Part shown: positions 1-8,451 of the stretch, piece after piece
Position numbering within the stretch: position 1 is the first letter of the stretch
Layout: each line of letters starts with the position of its first letter
NCBI GenBank assembly: GCA_024226735.1
Contig: JAAELL010000327.1
Location: 1-64,000, forward strand
Reading direction: 5' to 3'
Source: a bacterium
Lineage (GTDB): Bacteria; Planctomycetota; UBA1135; GCA-002686595
DNA: 64,000 nucleotides
Notes under the pieces: model-generated
What the model was told of the DNA's origin: nothing
Seen by the model: the letters and a program-made list of their open reading frames with translations, nothing else
Databases searched by the model: none
Made by a program: the position numbers and the translations under genes

Positions 1-60
1 CGGGCCGCAGGCCCGCGCTTCCATCGTCTCTCCCCTTCGTATGCTCCCGCTCACGCACTG

Positions 61-1845
61 TCAGGGAGTGAACGTCACCGATACCGCATTCGTCACGTTC
101 GACGTCGCCCCGCACGGCCCGCCAGGATCGCGATACCACGCCTGGAAGCTCCACGTCGAGAGCGCCACGATGTTCCCCGCCGGCGGCAGTCCCAACGACA
201 AACCCACCATCGGTCCGACCGTCGCTGCGCCCGCCGCGTCGGTGATGAAAGGCGGGATGTACCGGTGCAAGCCACCACCGACGCACCGCAGACCATTCCC
301 CATCGGAGTCGGCGCGATCATCGACGGACCCATGAAGATCAAGCCGAAGTTCGCCGGCGTCGCTTGCGTCACGCCCAAGAGCAGGTCGTCGGCGACCACG
401 CTGCCAGTGCCCGTCGCGGTGAGGATCGCGCCGACGCCGGTCGCGTTCTCGCAGCCGCCGGCCGCGTAGTCGTTGCCGCACGGGGCGAGCGCGGCGACGC
501 AGAAGCAGAACGAGGTGGAGATCAGCTCGCATTCGTCCGGGATTCCGTTGCCGTTCACGTCGGTCGAGGTGCCGGAGGTGATGTCGATGTCGTCCGGGAC
601 TCCGTTCTCGTTGCAGTCCGGAGCCGAGGGGCAGTCGTAGCAGAGGACGTCGAGCGCATCGAGCTCGTCACCGATGTGCGCCAGGCCCGAGCGGACGGTC
701 GTCAGGCCGATGTTCTCGGCGGCGATCCAGATGCTCGGGAAAGGAGACAGTCCGCCCATCGCGGTCGGGATCGGCGTCGACAGGATGTCGCCCTCCTCGA
801 TCGGAAAGCCGAACATGCTGTCGGGCATGCCGATCACGGCGGAGCCGCGGCGTACCGAGAACAGGAGCATGTCCGCACCCGGGCCCGCCGGACCGCCGAG
901 CCACGTGTACGGGCCGAAAGCCGGTTGGAAGCCGGGGACGCCGTTCTCGGTCAGCGCGAGCGCGTCGAGGTCGTCGCTGTCGAATCCCAGGAGGTCGAGG
1001 CCGAGTGCTCCCGCGGGTGCGTACACCGCCGGGGCACCGCCCGCAACCGTCGTCATCAGGACGTCGCCGCCGCTGAAGCCGTACACCGCGGCGGTCCCCT
1101 GCAGGGTCGGGAACGCGGAGTCGAGCGAGTAGTAGACCGGGAAGCTCAGGCTCGCGGAGTCGACGTCGACCGCGTCCAGATCGTCACCGACCGGGGCGGC
1201 CGTCGGGGCGGGAATCGGTTCGATGAGGCCGACGCCGGGGTACACGAAGCCCGAAGCGCTCAACAGTCCATCACCGTCGATCTCGGCGACGTTGCCGCCG
1301 GGGAACATGCCGGGCGGCGCCGGAGCGGGGGACACACCGATGTCGGTGAAGACGTCAGCGGCGGCCTCCAGGGCGCCGGTGAAGCCCTCGGTGAAGACCG
1401 ACGGGGCGACCGGGCCCGGAAAGCCCGTCGCGAACTCGTCGACCGAGAACCAGTACGTGTCCGGGGACGTGTGCGTCGGCGTGACGGCGTAGTCCGTGCC
1501 GTACGAGAGCGCGTCGAGCTCGATCGGGCACGGCGTTCCGCCGGCGTGTCCGGCGCACGCGCCGTGCGTGAAGAGGCCGAGCGAAGGCGCGCTCAGCGTG
1601 ATGCCCGTCGGGGTCGGTGCCGCGAACATCGGAGCATTCGGACCGGCCGGTCCGGGCATCGATGGCGTGAGGATGTCGGCTTCGGTCACGGGGAACGGAC
1701 TCCAGGCTTCCGCGCCTCCGACTGAGACACTGCCGTTGTCGATACTGAAGCTGACTTGTGCCGATGAAGCCTGCGCCAGGATGGCGCCGAGCGCGGTGCT
1801 GGCGCAGGCGCGAAGAAAGAGCTGCTCGTGGATGGCTCGTCGCAT
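61..1845 (-). CDS. Secreted protein with dockerin-like Ca-binding repeat and shared C-terminal domain
   Basis: A 594-residue exported protein of unknown function. I start it at the ATG at 1845 because that gives a signal peptide (MRRAIHEQLFLRACAS... with an AQA-type end near residue 28); the reading frame runs 20 codons further upstream without one. Most of the chain is Gly/Pro/Asp-rich beta-type sequence with repeated short D-D-L-D-A-L/V motifs. Around residues 408-440 are two DxNxNGxPD calcium-loop motifs (DCNENGVPDD and DVNGNGIPDE), as in type-3 dockerin or thrombospondin-like repeats. The last 150 residues, from TSFCFC to SFQAWYRD and SNVTNAV, are the C-terminal domain also found in four other proteins here. 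Probably a cell-surface or secreted protein; the function is not known. Confidence 0.85.
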   Translation of the reverse strand: MRRAIHEQLFLRACASTALGAILAQASSAQVSFSIDNGSVSVGGAEAWSPFPVTEADILTPSMPGPAGPNAPMFAAPTPTGITLSAPSLGLFTHGACAGHAGGTPCPIELDALSYGTDYAVTPTHTSPDTYWFSVDEFATGFPGPVAPSVFTEGFTGALEAAADVFTDIGVSPAPAPPGMFPGGNVAEIDGDGLLSASGFVYPGVGLIEPIPAPTAAPVGDDLDAVDVDSASLSFPVYYSLDSAFPTLQGTAAVYGFSGGDVLMTTVAGGAPAVYAPAGALGLDLLGFDSDDLDALALTENGVPGFQPAFGPYTWLGGPAGPGADMLLFSVRRGSAVIGMPDSMFGFPIEEGDILSTPIPTAMGGLSPFPSIWIAAENIGLTTVRSGLAHIGDELDALDVLCYDCPSAPDCNENGVPDDIDITSGTSTDVNGNGIPDECELISTSFCFCVAALAPCGNDYAAGGCENATGVGAILTATGTGSVVADDLLLGVTQATPANFGLIFMGPSMIAPTPMGNGLRCVGGGLHRYIPPFITDAAGAATVGPMVGLSLGLPPAGNIVALSTWSFQAWYRDPGGPCGATSNVTNAVSVTFTP

Positions 1846-2119
1846 GACGGATATTCCCCAGACGTTGTTCGTTGCAGGTGGCCGAAAGGAAAGTGGCTCG
1901 CACAAAGGCCCGCGTGAGCCGAAGCAGCTCGAGTCTCGAACTGGGTCGCTCGCGCGGTGCTTCCAAGTGACCGGGGTGGGCCGGAGTGGACCCGCAAGTC
2001 GAGAAAAGTCGATCGGAATCGATTCGAGCCTGGCTTCAGCGGGAAAGGATTGAGAATCACCGCGCGGGACTCCGATGGTCCTTGCGAGGCCATCCGGCTT
2101 CTTGCCCTGCCCTCTCCCT

Positions 2120-2803
2120 ATGAGTCAGACACAGTCGAACCCCGAGCTCTCGGTTTGCATTCGCACCGAGTCGGTGCTCTATCGGGGCATGATGGTGGAC
2201 ACCGGTCCCGCCTCGCTCGAGGTCGACTTCCCGATCCTCACCGCACCGGAACTGACTCACGGTGATTGCACGTCGCTCGTCATCTCGGGCCGGGGCCTGC
2301 GGGTGCCGGTCGAGATCCCCGCCGAGGTGGATGATCGCGACGACGGCGCCGAGCGCCGCAGGTTCCGATTCACGATCGACTACGAGGGCGGGATGGCACT
2401 CGCGAACGTCTTCAACCGCCGCAAGTCGTTCCGCGTCCCGATCGGGGCACGCGTCAACGTCGCTCTCCAGCTCCAGGGCATCGTCGCGCCGGTCGAAGGC
2501 GTTCTCCGCGACCTCTCGCGTGACGGTGCCGCGGTCCACGTCGAGGCGCACTCCGAGGAAGAGCGGCTCTACGAGACCGAGTCGCTCTCGATGTCGTTCG
2601 TCCTTCCCGGCGCGCACGAGCGAACGCTGGTGATGGGCATCGTCCGCCACCGCCGCGACGTCCCGGGCGAGGTGCACTACGGCATCGAGTTCCTCTCCCA
2701 GCCGACGCACGCGTACCGCGAGACGCTGGCCGCGCTCGACAAGTACGTCGACGAGCGCCAGGCGGCGCTCCTCAAACGCTTCGAGTGCTCACCGCTCGCC
2801 TGA
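2120..2803 (+). CDS. PilZ domain protein
   Basis: A 227-residue cytosolic protein, probably a cyclic di-GMP receptor. The C-terminal half is a PilZ domain: RRKSFR at residues 100-105 supplies the arginine motif, and DLSRDG at 131-136 matches the (D/N)xSxxG motif. Both are needed for c-di-GMP binding in the family. The N-terminal 95 residues look like a small beta domain such as the YcgR-N type, but that is inference. The ATG at 2120 was preferred over an in-frame upstream start because the extra residues look non-coding. It stands alone between the divergent secreted protein upstream and the DinB-like gene 42 nt downstream. Confidence 0.85.
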   Translation: MSQTQSNPELSVCIRTESVLYRGMMVDTGPASLEVDFPILTAPELTHGDCTSLVISGRGLRVPVEIPAEVDDRDDGAERRRFRFTIDYEGGMALANVFNRRKSFRVPIGARVNVALQLQGIVAPVEGVLRDLSRDGAAVHVEAHSEEERLYETESLSMSFVLPGAHERTLVMGIVRHRRDVPGEVHYGIEFLSQPTHAYRETLAALDKYVDERQAALLKRFECSPLA

Positions 2804-2845
2804 GCGGTCACCCAACAATCTCGCGTGGGGGTTAGAGTCGTGCCC

Positions 2846-3364
2846 ATGAGCACGCTCTCAGAGATTGTCATCGGCGACGCCGCCGAGTACCTCCAGAACA
2901 CCTACGTCCCGCGTCTCGAGCGGGCACTCGCCGTCCTCCCCGAGGGTGACCTGTGGTGGCGCCCGCACGAGGGCGTGATCACCGTAGGCACGATCCTCTT
3001 GCACCTGGCCGGCAACGTGCGCCAGTGGATCGTGTGCGGGATCGGGGGAGCGCCGGACCACCGTGATCGGTCCGCCGAGTTCGCCGCGATGGACGGGCCG
3101 AGCGGCGAGGTGCTGCTTGCCAACCTCGCCGCCACGGTCGCCGAGGCGTGCACCGTGATCCAGGGCATGGACACGGCCGCCCTGGAGCGCACCTATTCCA
3201 TTCAGGGGGCGGACGTGACCGGGCTCTACGCGGTCTCCCACGTCGTCGAGCACTTCTCGTGGCACACGGGGCAGGCGGTGTGGATCGCCAAGGGGCGCGC
3301 CGGGGTGGCTCACGGGGTCACGTTTTACGATGACGCAAAGGTGAACCGAGCGCGCAACGCGTAG
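2846..3364 (+). CDS. DinB/DUF1572-family metalloprotein
   Basis: A 172-residue four-helix protein of the DinB superfamily. The usual metal-binding His triad is visible: H53 in the LLHLAGNVRQW helix, and H136 and H140 in SHVVEHFSWHTGQ. The family contains thiol-dependent transferases and damage-inducible proteins; the substrate cannot be told from sequence. I chose the ATG at 2846 over an alternative start seven codons upstream because MSTLSEI begins at the expected distance from the first helix. It is probably monocistronic: a weak hairpin follows the stop, and the next gene has its own leader. Confidence 0.85.
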   Translation: MSTLSEIVIGDAAEYLQNTYVPRLERALAVLPEGDLWWRPHEGVITVGTILLHLAGNVRQWIVCGIGGAPDHRDRSAEFAAMDGPSGEVLLANLAATVAEACTVIQGMDTAALERTYSIQGADVTGLYAVSHVVEHFSWHTGQAVWIAKGRAGVAHGVTFYDDAKVNRARNA

Positions 3365-3381
3365 GGGGCTCCGAGTGGGGG

Positions 3382-3402
3382 CGGGCAAGAAAGCCCGTGA
3401 TT
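3382..3402 (+). terminator. Weak hairpin after the DinB-like gene
   Basis: A CGGGC/GCCCG stem with an AAGAAA loop is followed by TGATTT, 18 nt after the stop codon. The stem is only 5 bp and the T-run is interrupted, so termination is uncertain. Confidence 0.3.
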
Positions 3403-3470
3403 TCAGCCCCGATGCGAAACGGCTCGCGGATGAGGTGATGCACCGCAGCCTTTCCAACCGGAGGTTCCAA

Positions 3471-4433
3471 ATGCGACTTTCCGCTCTTCGACTGTTCATC
3501 GCCTTCTTCGTCCCCGCCACCCCGGCGCTGGGCCAGGTCCCCACCGGCCCGTTCTCCGGCCAGTTGCGGGAGAGCTTCGAGACCCAAGTTCCGGCGGGCT
3601 ACACGGCCTGCCTCCCAGGCCGTCTCTTTGGCCAAGCCGCGGATCTGTGCACCCCAGGGGGGGCCAACCTGCTGCTCACGCCAGCCTGGAACTTCAATTG
3701 CAACATGCTCCCCTACGCCGGGGGGATGTTCGTTGGTGCGCGTCAGGGGGACTGGTTGCGCCTGACGTTCGACGAGCCCGTGAGCCGTTTCGGCGGGCAC
3801 TTCGGCTCGAACGGCGGCGACGGGGACGTCACGGTCCGCTTCTTCGACGCGGCCGGTCACCTGATCGGGCGCGCGACGCCCGACGTGCCGACCAGCTGCG
3901 GCTGGGCCTGGCACGGCTGGGAGTCCGCCGGCGCGCCGTTCGCGACGATCGAGATCGAGAACAGCCTGCACGCGGGCGGGCTCGTCATGCTCGACGACCT
4001 CGAGGTCGACCTCGCCGGCGACCCCGGCACGAGCTTCTGCTCGACGAACGCCAACTCGAGCGGTCTCACGGCCGCGATCCTGGCGAGCGGAAGCGAGAGC
4101 CTCACCGCGGGGGACCTCGTCCTGCACGCGAGCGGGTTGCCCGCGGGGACCACCGGGCTCTTCTTCTACGCGCCCCTGCGCACGCAGGTGCCGTTCGGGA
4201 ACGGCGTCCGCTGCGTCGCCGGAGGACCGCGCCAGGTCGCCCGCCTGACGCCGCTCGTCGCCAGCGGCGCCGGCGCCTTCCAACAGGCGCTCGACTACGC
4301 GGCTCCGCCGAACCCGGAGACGACGATCCAGGCCGGCTCGACGTGGTCGTTCCAGGCCTGGTTCCTCGACCCCGCTGGCGGTGGCGCGGGGTTTTCGACC
4401 TCCGACGCGGTCGAGATCCAGTTCGTTCCGTAG
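3471..4433 (+). CDS. Secreted protein with shared C-terminal domain
   Basis: A 320-residue exported protein of unknown function. The ATG at 3471 follows a GGAGG-like ribosome site (ggaggttcca) and begins a clear signal peptide, MRLSALRLFIAFFVPATPALGQ. The middle part (about residues 30-180) is a beta-rich domain with phrases such as VSRFGGHFGSNGGDGDVTVRFFDAAG and ASIEIENSLHAGGLVMLDDLEV-type strands. This resembles PEP-CTERM-associated or jelly-roll domains that bind ligands outside the cell, but the similarity is weak. Residues about 183-320 are the shared C-terminal domain, starting GTSFCSTNANSSGL and ending STWSFQAWFLDP ... VEIQFVP. Confidence 0.82.
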   Translation: MRLSALRLFIAFFVPATPALGQVPTGPFSGQLRESFETQVPAGYTACLPGRLFGQAADLCTPGGANLLLTPAWNFNCNMLPYAGGMFVGARQGDWLRLTFDEPVSRFGGHFGSNGGDGDVTVRFFDAAGHLIGRATPDVPTSCGWAWHGWESAGAPFATIEIENSLHAGGLVMLDDLEVDLAGDPGTSFCSTNANSSGLTAAILASGSESLTAGDLVLHASGLPAGTTGLFFYAPLRTQVPFGNGVRCVAGGPRQVARLTPLVASGAGAFQQALDYAAPPNPETTIQAGSTWSFQAWFLDPAGGGAGFSTSDAVEIQFVP

Positions 4434-4441
4434 GTGGTCGG

Positions 4442-5806
4442 TCAGCGCTCCAGGGCGGCGAGCACCCGGTCCTTGACCGACGTCATCTCGACGACGCCGT
4501 CCGGAGCATCGAAGGACAGCGTCGACAGGAAGACCGGTCCATCCATCGGGTCGTCGGGCAAGCGCCCATGGCTGCCGCGGACGAGCTCTGGCTGGATCGG
4601 GATCACGTCCATCAGGTAGCGCATCCCCGAGAACTTCTGAGCCAGGCGGCGCGCGACGCGCAGCTTGGGGAACCGCAGGCTCGGGTCGACGAACATCTCG
4701 CACGGGTCGTAGCCCGGCTTGCGGTGGATGTCGACCGTGCGCGCGAAATCGGGTGCGGCGGTATCGTCGAGCCAATAGTAGTAGGTGAACCAGGCATCGG
4801 AATCGGACACGGCGACGAGGTCGCCGGCGTTGCGGTGATCGAGGCCGGCGGCGCGCTTGTCCTCCGGGCCGAGCACCGCGGCGACACCGGGCAGCGACTC
4901 GAGCACTTCGCGCGTACGCGCCGTATCGCGCGTGTAGACGTGCGCGACCTGGTGGTCGGCGAGCGCGAAGGCCGTGCTGCCGAAGGGGTCGAGGATCTCG
5001 CCCACCGGCGTCGCGCGCGCCACGAGCAGCCCGGCCTCGCGCAGAGTGCGGTTGATCGCGACGGGGCGCGGAGCGTCGAGGATGCCGTACTCGGAGACCG
5101 CGATCACTTCCGCGCCGACGGCGTCCGCGCAGCTAAGCAGCTCGCCGACGAGGCCGTCGAGCTCGACGAGCGCCGCGCGCGAACGGTCCGCGTTCGGGCC
5201 GAAGCGCTGGTGGTCGTAGTCGAGGTGCGGCAGGTACGCCATCGTCAGCGTCGGGCGTTTCGTGCGCAGCGTGTGGATGGTCGCGTCGGTGATCCAGCGG
5301 CTCGAGCCGAGCCCGGCTTTCGGTCCCCAGAAGTCGAAGAACGGGAACTTGCCGAGCTCGCTCTCCAGCTCCTCGGCGTACGCGGTCGGCCACGAGTACA
5401 CCGCGAGGATCTTGCGTCCATCCGCCGGGTAGTGCGGCCTGGGCGTCACCGACCAGTCGACGGCGGCGCCCATGTTCCACCACCAGAACAGCTTGGCGCA
5501 GGTGAACTCGGGATCGCGCGCGTGCGCCGTCTCGTACAGCTTCTCGCCGGCTACCAGCGCATTCGACTGCCGCCACAGCCCGACCTCCATCGTGTCGCGC
5601 AAGAGCCACCCGTTGCCGACCGCGCCGTGGACGCTGGGTTGCGTTCCGGTGAGCATCGTCGCCTGGGCGCTACACGTCACCGCGGGCAGAACGGCGGACA
5701 TCGGCGCGTGTCCGCCACGGGCGGACAGTGCGCGCAGGTTGGGGGTCGCCTCACCGATCTGGCGCGCGGTGAGACCGACGAGGTCGAGCAGGAGGACGGG
5801 GTTCAT
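4442..5806 (-). CDS. Type I phosphodiesterase / nucleotide pyrophosphatase family protein
   Basis: A 454-residue member of the alkaline phosphatase superfamily (Phosphodiest type). Its two-zinc site can be followed: D8 in LLLDLVGL, T44 in AVTCSAQATMLTGTQPSVHG as the probable nucleophile, and HLDYDHQRFG later on. No signal peptide is seen, so it is probably cytosolic; the substrate is unknown, with phosphodiesters or nucleotide sugars as candidates. The stop lies 8 nt from the stop of the convergent secreted-protein gene. The start ATG at 5806 sits in a CATG shared with an ATG on the other strand that once opened the decayed Rieske gene, so the two genes were back to back. Confidence 0.85.
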   Translation of the reverse strand: MNPVLLLDLVGLTARQIGEATPNLRALSARGGHAPMSAVLPAVTCSAQATMLTGTQPSVHGAVGNGWLLRDTMEVGLWRQSNALVAGEKLYETAHARDPEFTCAKLFWWWNMGAAVDWSVTPRPHYPADGRKILAVYSWPTAYAEELESELGKFPFFDFWGPKAGLGSSRWITDATIHTLRTKRPTLTMAYLPHLDYDHQRFGPNADRSRAALVELDGLVGELLSCADAVGAEVIAVSEYGILDAPRPVAINRTLREAGLLVARATPVGEILDPFGSTAFALADHQVAHVYTRDTARTREVLESLPGVAAVLGPEDKRAAGLDHRNAGDLVAVSDSDAWFTYYYWLDDTAAPDFARTVDIHRKPGYDPCEMFVDPSLRFPKLRVARRLAQKFSGMRYLMDVIPIQPELVRGSHGRLPDDPMDGPVFLSTLSFDAPDGVVEMTSVKDRVLAALER

Positions 5807-5813
5807 GGCGACG

Positions 5814-5865
5814 CTACGTTAGCAGTTCGCCGTTGGCCTCCCGGCAACCGCAACTGCTAACGTAG
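5814..5865. repeat. 14-bp perfect inverted repeat around a 24-nt spacer
   Basis: The arms are CTACGTTAGCAGTT (5814-5827) and AACTGCTAACGTAG (5852-5865). The palindrome begins 8 bp upstream of the phosphodiesterase start codon and introduces the TAG that interrupts the Rieske reading frame after MATLR. It could be an operator for the minus-strand gene, or the scar of a small mobile repeat; no T-run follows it, so it is not an obvious terminator. Confidence 0.6.
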
Positions 5866-6124
5866 AGCTGTTCGGGAAGCGTGGCGTCCTGGTTCCGGGA
5901 GCCGACAAGCTTCAGGAGGGCGAGGCCCGCAAGGTCGACGTCCACGCCCTCGATTCCAGCTGCCCCCACGAGGACGGCCGGATCGTCCCCGGGCCGCTCG
6001 TCGAGGGCCACCAGGCCGTCTGCCCCCTCCACAACTACCACTTCGACGTCCGGACCGGAAAGGCAGTCGGGGTCGCCTGCAGGGCCGGCCCACACCGCTG
6101 CCGCGGATATCGTCGAGTCGCATG
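5862..6124 (+). pseudogene. Decayed Rieske [2Fe-2S] (NirD-like) protein gene
   Basis: Frame 3 from 5823 to the TGA at 6124 reads VELFGKRGVLVPGADKLQ, then EGEARKVDVHALDSSCPHEDG, then AVCPLHNYHFDVRTGKAVGVAC. This is a Rieske cluster site: C-P-H, a 17-residue gap, then C-P-L-H, followed by the typical FDxxTG. It resembles the nitrite reductase small subunit or Rieske ferredoxins. The gene looks dead. No ATG, GTG or TTG opens this frame after the TAG at 5820, roughly 20 residues seem missing between KVDV and HALDSSC, and the end is abnormal. An in-frame ATG at 5805 would give only MATLR before the stop. The antisense frame across this stretch is open but looks like nothing. Confidence 0.6.
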
Positions 6125-6183
6125 AAACGGAGGCCGGGTCGGGAGCGTATACGCCCCCGATCCACCGGCTCCAGGAACTGGGT

Positions 6184-6199
6184 GTGGCACAGGTGCCAC
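6184..6199 (+). promoter_or_regulatory. Small inverted repeat upstream of the 6225 gene
   Basis: GTGGCA and TGCCAC face each other across a CAGG loop, 25 nt before the start codon. It could be an operator or part of the leader RNA; there is no other support. Confidence 0.25.
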
Positions 6200-6224
6200 C
6201 CCGGCGAGTCCTCGGGAGACTCAA

Positions 6225-7193
6225 ATGAGACAGACGCTATCGATGAAAACGACGCTATCTCTCAGGCAAACGCTTCTGGCCACGTTCGGCCTCACCTTCC
6301 TCGCCGCGCCCACGCTGGCCGACGGGCTCGACAAGAGCCTCGTGCCCGCCGACTCGCGCATCGTCGCCCACCTCGACATCGACGCCCTGAAGGCGACCCG
6401 GGTCTTCCGCGAGATCCGCGAGCGCTCGGGCGGCGAGTTCGACGAGAACCTGGACGAGATGCGCGAAGAGCTCGGCGTGGACCCGCTGGAGATCTTCCAC
6501 TCGATCACGGTCGTCTCGCCGACGATCAAGGAAGAGAGTGGGGCGCTCATCGTGCGCGGCACCCGCGCGATCGACGACCTGCTCGCGCGCCTGCAGCAGG
6601 AGGAGGGGTACCGCTCCATCTCCTCCAGCGGCTTGTCGCTGCACACCTGGGGCGGCGAGAGCGAGTACGACGATTCGCCCATCGCCTACATCCACACTCC
6701 GCGCGGCTCCGACGAGCGTATCGTCGTGCTGTCGAACCGCGCGGACATGGTCGTGAACGCCGTCCGCGTGCTGAAGGGCGACGCGCCCAACTTGAGCCGC
6801 GCTGATCGCCCCGCGCTCAAGGCCAACCCCAAGCCCGGGACGGTCGTCTACGCCGAGATCGCCGAGCGCCTCGAGGGCGTGCCGGACTTCGAGCCGATCT
6901 CGAAGGTCGCGCGCATGATGCGCTCGCTGCAGGTGCAGATCGGCGAGAACCGCGGGATGCTGTTCCTCAACGCGATGCTGGAGACCGAGAGCGGCGAGGC
7001 CGCCGCCAAGATCGGCGACATCGTGAGCGGCGCCAAGGCGCTGGTCTCCCTGGCCGCCGGCGGTGAGGTCCCGATGATCCTGCAGGATCTGCTCGACGCG
7101 CTGCAGGTCAACGTGTCGGGAACGTTCGTCACGATCGACCTGTCCTACGACAGCGCGACGCTGATCGAAGAGCTCGACGCGCTCGACGATTGA
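6225..7193 (+). CDS. Secreted protein of unknown function
   Basis: A 322-residue exported protein. The ATG at 6225 follows a GGGAGA ribosome site; a second ATG six codons in (6243) is possible. Both give a signal peptide ending near LAAPTLA-DG. The rest is a soluble alpha/beta protein beginning LVPADSRIVAHLDIDAL and rich in regular helix. Its opening resembles the start of many planctomycete DUF3352-like proteins, and it weakly resembles the protein at 47447-49408. The next gene (ECF sigma factor) starts 21 nt after its stop, so the two are probably co-transcribed. No catalytic motif is seen. Confidence 0.8.
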   Translation: MRQTLSMKTTLSLRQTLLATFGLTFLAAPTLADGLDKSLVPADSRIVAHLDIDALKATRVFREIRERSGGEFDENLDEMREELGVDPLEIFHSITVVSPTIKEESGALIVRGTRAIDDLLARLQQEEGYRSISSSGLSLHTWGGESEYDDSPIAYIHTPRGSDERIVVLSNRADMVVNAVRVLKGDAPNLSRADRPALKANPKPGTVVYAEIAERLEGVPDFEPISKVARMMRSLQVQIGENRGMLFLNAMLETESGEAAAKIGDIVSGAKALVSLAAGGEVPMILQDLLDALQVNVSGTFVTIDLSYDSATLIEELDALDD

Positions 7194-7214
7194 CGCTTGC
7201 TCGGCGGTCCATCG

Positions 7215-7841
7215 ATGAAGAGTGAGCCCGTGCACAAAGGCGAGCCCCTACCGCGCGAGAGCGCGGAGGCGCTCGCCGTGCGTGCGCGCGCGGGCTCGCG
7301 CGCGGCGTTTGGCGCGCTCGTCGAACGCTACGAGGGACCGCTGTTCCGTTTCTTGCGCTTGCGCTCGGCGTCCGACGCCGACGCCGAGGAGTTGACGCAG
7401 GAGGCCTTCTTGCGCGCCTGGCGACGCATCGAGCGCTACGACGAGCGCTGGCGCTTCAGTACCTGGCTCTTCACGGTGGCCAAGCGCATCGCGGCCAGCC
7501 GCGTGCGGCGCGCTTCGCTCCCGATGGGCATGCAGGATGTCGTCGACCTCGCCTCGGCGCGCGGCGACCCGGCGCTCGAGGTCAGCGCGCGGGACGAGGG
7601 TCGGAACGTGTGGCACGTCGCGCACCGCGTCCTCAGCGTCGAGCAGTGCTCGGCGCTCTGGCTGTTCTACGTCGAGGAGCTTCCCGCGCGCGACGTCGCG
7701 CGGATCCTCGAGCGGCGGGAGTCGACGACGCGCGTGCTGCTCTTTCGCGCACGCGAGCGACTCGCTCTCCATCTCGCCGAACCTGCGGCGCCCGGTCCAT
7801 CCGGAACCGTGCAGCGCTCGTTGGCAGGAGGTCACCCATGA
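7215..7841 (+). CDS. ECF-type RNA polymerase sigma factor
   Basis: A 208-residue sigma-70 family protein with only regions 2 and 4. Region 2 is clear (AFGALVERYEGPLFRFLRL, then DAEELTQEAFLRAWRRI and FSTWLFTVAKRIAASRVRR). Region 4 carries the helix-turn-helix (LPARDVARILERRESTTRVLLFRARERLALHL). It directs RNA polymerase to a specific set of promoters. I chose the ATG at 7215; a TTG six codons upstream is possible. Its stop overlaps the start of the next gene by 4 nt (ATGA). That gene encodes a single-span membrane protein, so the pair looks like a sigma factor with its regulator. Confidence 0.92.
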   Translation: MKSEPVHKGEPLPRESAEALAVRARAGSRAAFGALVERYEGPLFRFLRLRSASDADAEELTQEAFLRAWRRIERYDERWRFSTWLFTVAKRIAASRVRRASLPMGMQDVVDLASARGDPALEVSARDEGRNVWHVAHRVLSVEQCSALWLFYVEELPARDVARILERRESTTRVLLFRARERLALHLAEPAAPGPSGTVQRSLAGGHP

Positions 7842-8368
7842 GTTTCGACGCAGACACCCCGAAGAAGTCGGTCCCCCCGAGGGCGTCCGCGCGAGAGGCG
7901 GAGCCTCCGCGAGGCGACGCGTTGGCTCTGCGCCTGCTGCGCGACGGGAAGAGCGGACCCTTTGGTCGCCGCGGTGCGGGCGCCGCGCGCATCGTGGCGG
8001 CGATCGACGCCGCGGAGCGCGCCGGGCCCGTGCGCGACGCGAAGCCGTTGTGGCGGCGGCCGGCGCCGCTCGCGGCCGCGCTCGTACTGGGGTCGATCGC
8101 TCTGTTCGTCTACGACCGCGATCCGGGGCGGCTCGAGCCTCCGGCCGCGGGTCCGACCCGCAGCCTGGCGCTGTCGATCCCGCTCGGGATCGACAAGCTC
8201 GTCGGTCGATCGGCCCGCGTGCTCGGCGACGCAGTCGACGAGCCGCTGATGGAGGAGTGCGAAGCGCTCGTGGCCGACGCGGACGGCGTCGCGCGCACCT
8301 TGATGAACGGTGTCCCGCGGCCCCTCGTGGCGCGCGTCCGTGCCCTCGGGGCGGCGCTGGTTCCCTGA
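7838..8368 (+). CDS. Single-span membrane protein, probable partner of the ECF sigma factor
   Basis: A 176-residue protein that starts inside the sigma factor stop codon (ATGA overlap). It has a basic cytosolic N-terminal region of about 75 residues, one membrane segment (APLAAALVLGSIALFVY, about residues 83-99) and an outer part of about 75 residues. The topology and position fit an anti-sigma factor, but no zinc-binding HxxxCxxC motif or known anti-sigma domain is seen. The role is therefore inferred from context only. Confidence 0.75.
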   Translation: MSFDADTPKKSVPPRASAREAEPPRGDALALRLLRDGKSGPFGRRGAGAARIVAAIDAAERAGPVRDAKPLWRRPAPLAAALVLGSIALFVYDRDPGRLEPPAAGPTRSLALSIPLGIDKLVGRSARVLGDAVDEPLMEECEALVADADGVARTLMNGVPRPLVARVRALGAALVP

Positions 8369-8451
8369 GAGACGCTTGCTTCCGTAAGATTCGCGGAACG
8401 GCCCGGTCGGGACTTGTGCGAGGGGCCGGTTTCGTCGAAGGATGGAGCGCC

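Noticed and set aside
5805-5822. Reading the TAG after MATLR as a recoded codon so that the Rieske gene is intact
   Set aside because: TAG is not a selenocysteine codon, the stop lies inside a palindrome, and the Rieske sequence itself has deletions, so decay is the simpler reading.
3647-5860. Open frame of 737 residues on the plus strand across a secreted protein and the phosphodiesterase gene
   Set aside because: High-GC antisense and out-of-frame shadow: Arg/Ala/Gly-rich with no domain, and it runs against well-supported genes in other frames.
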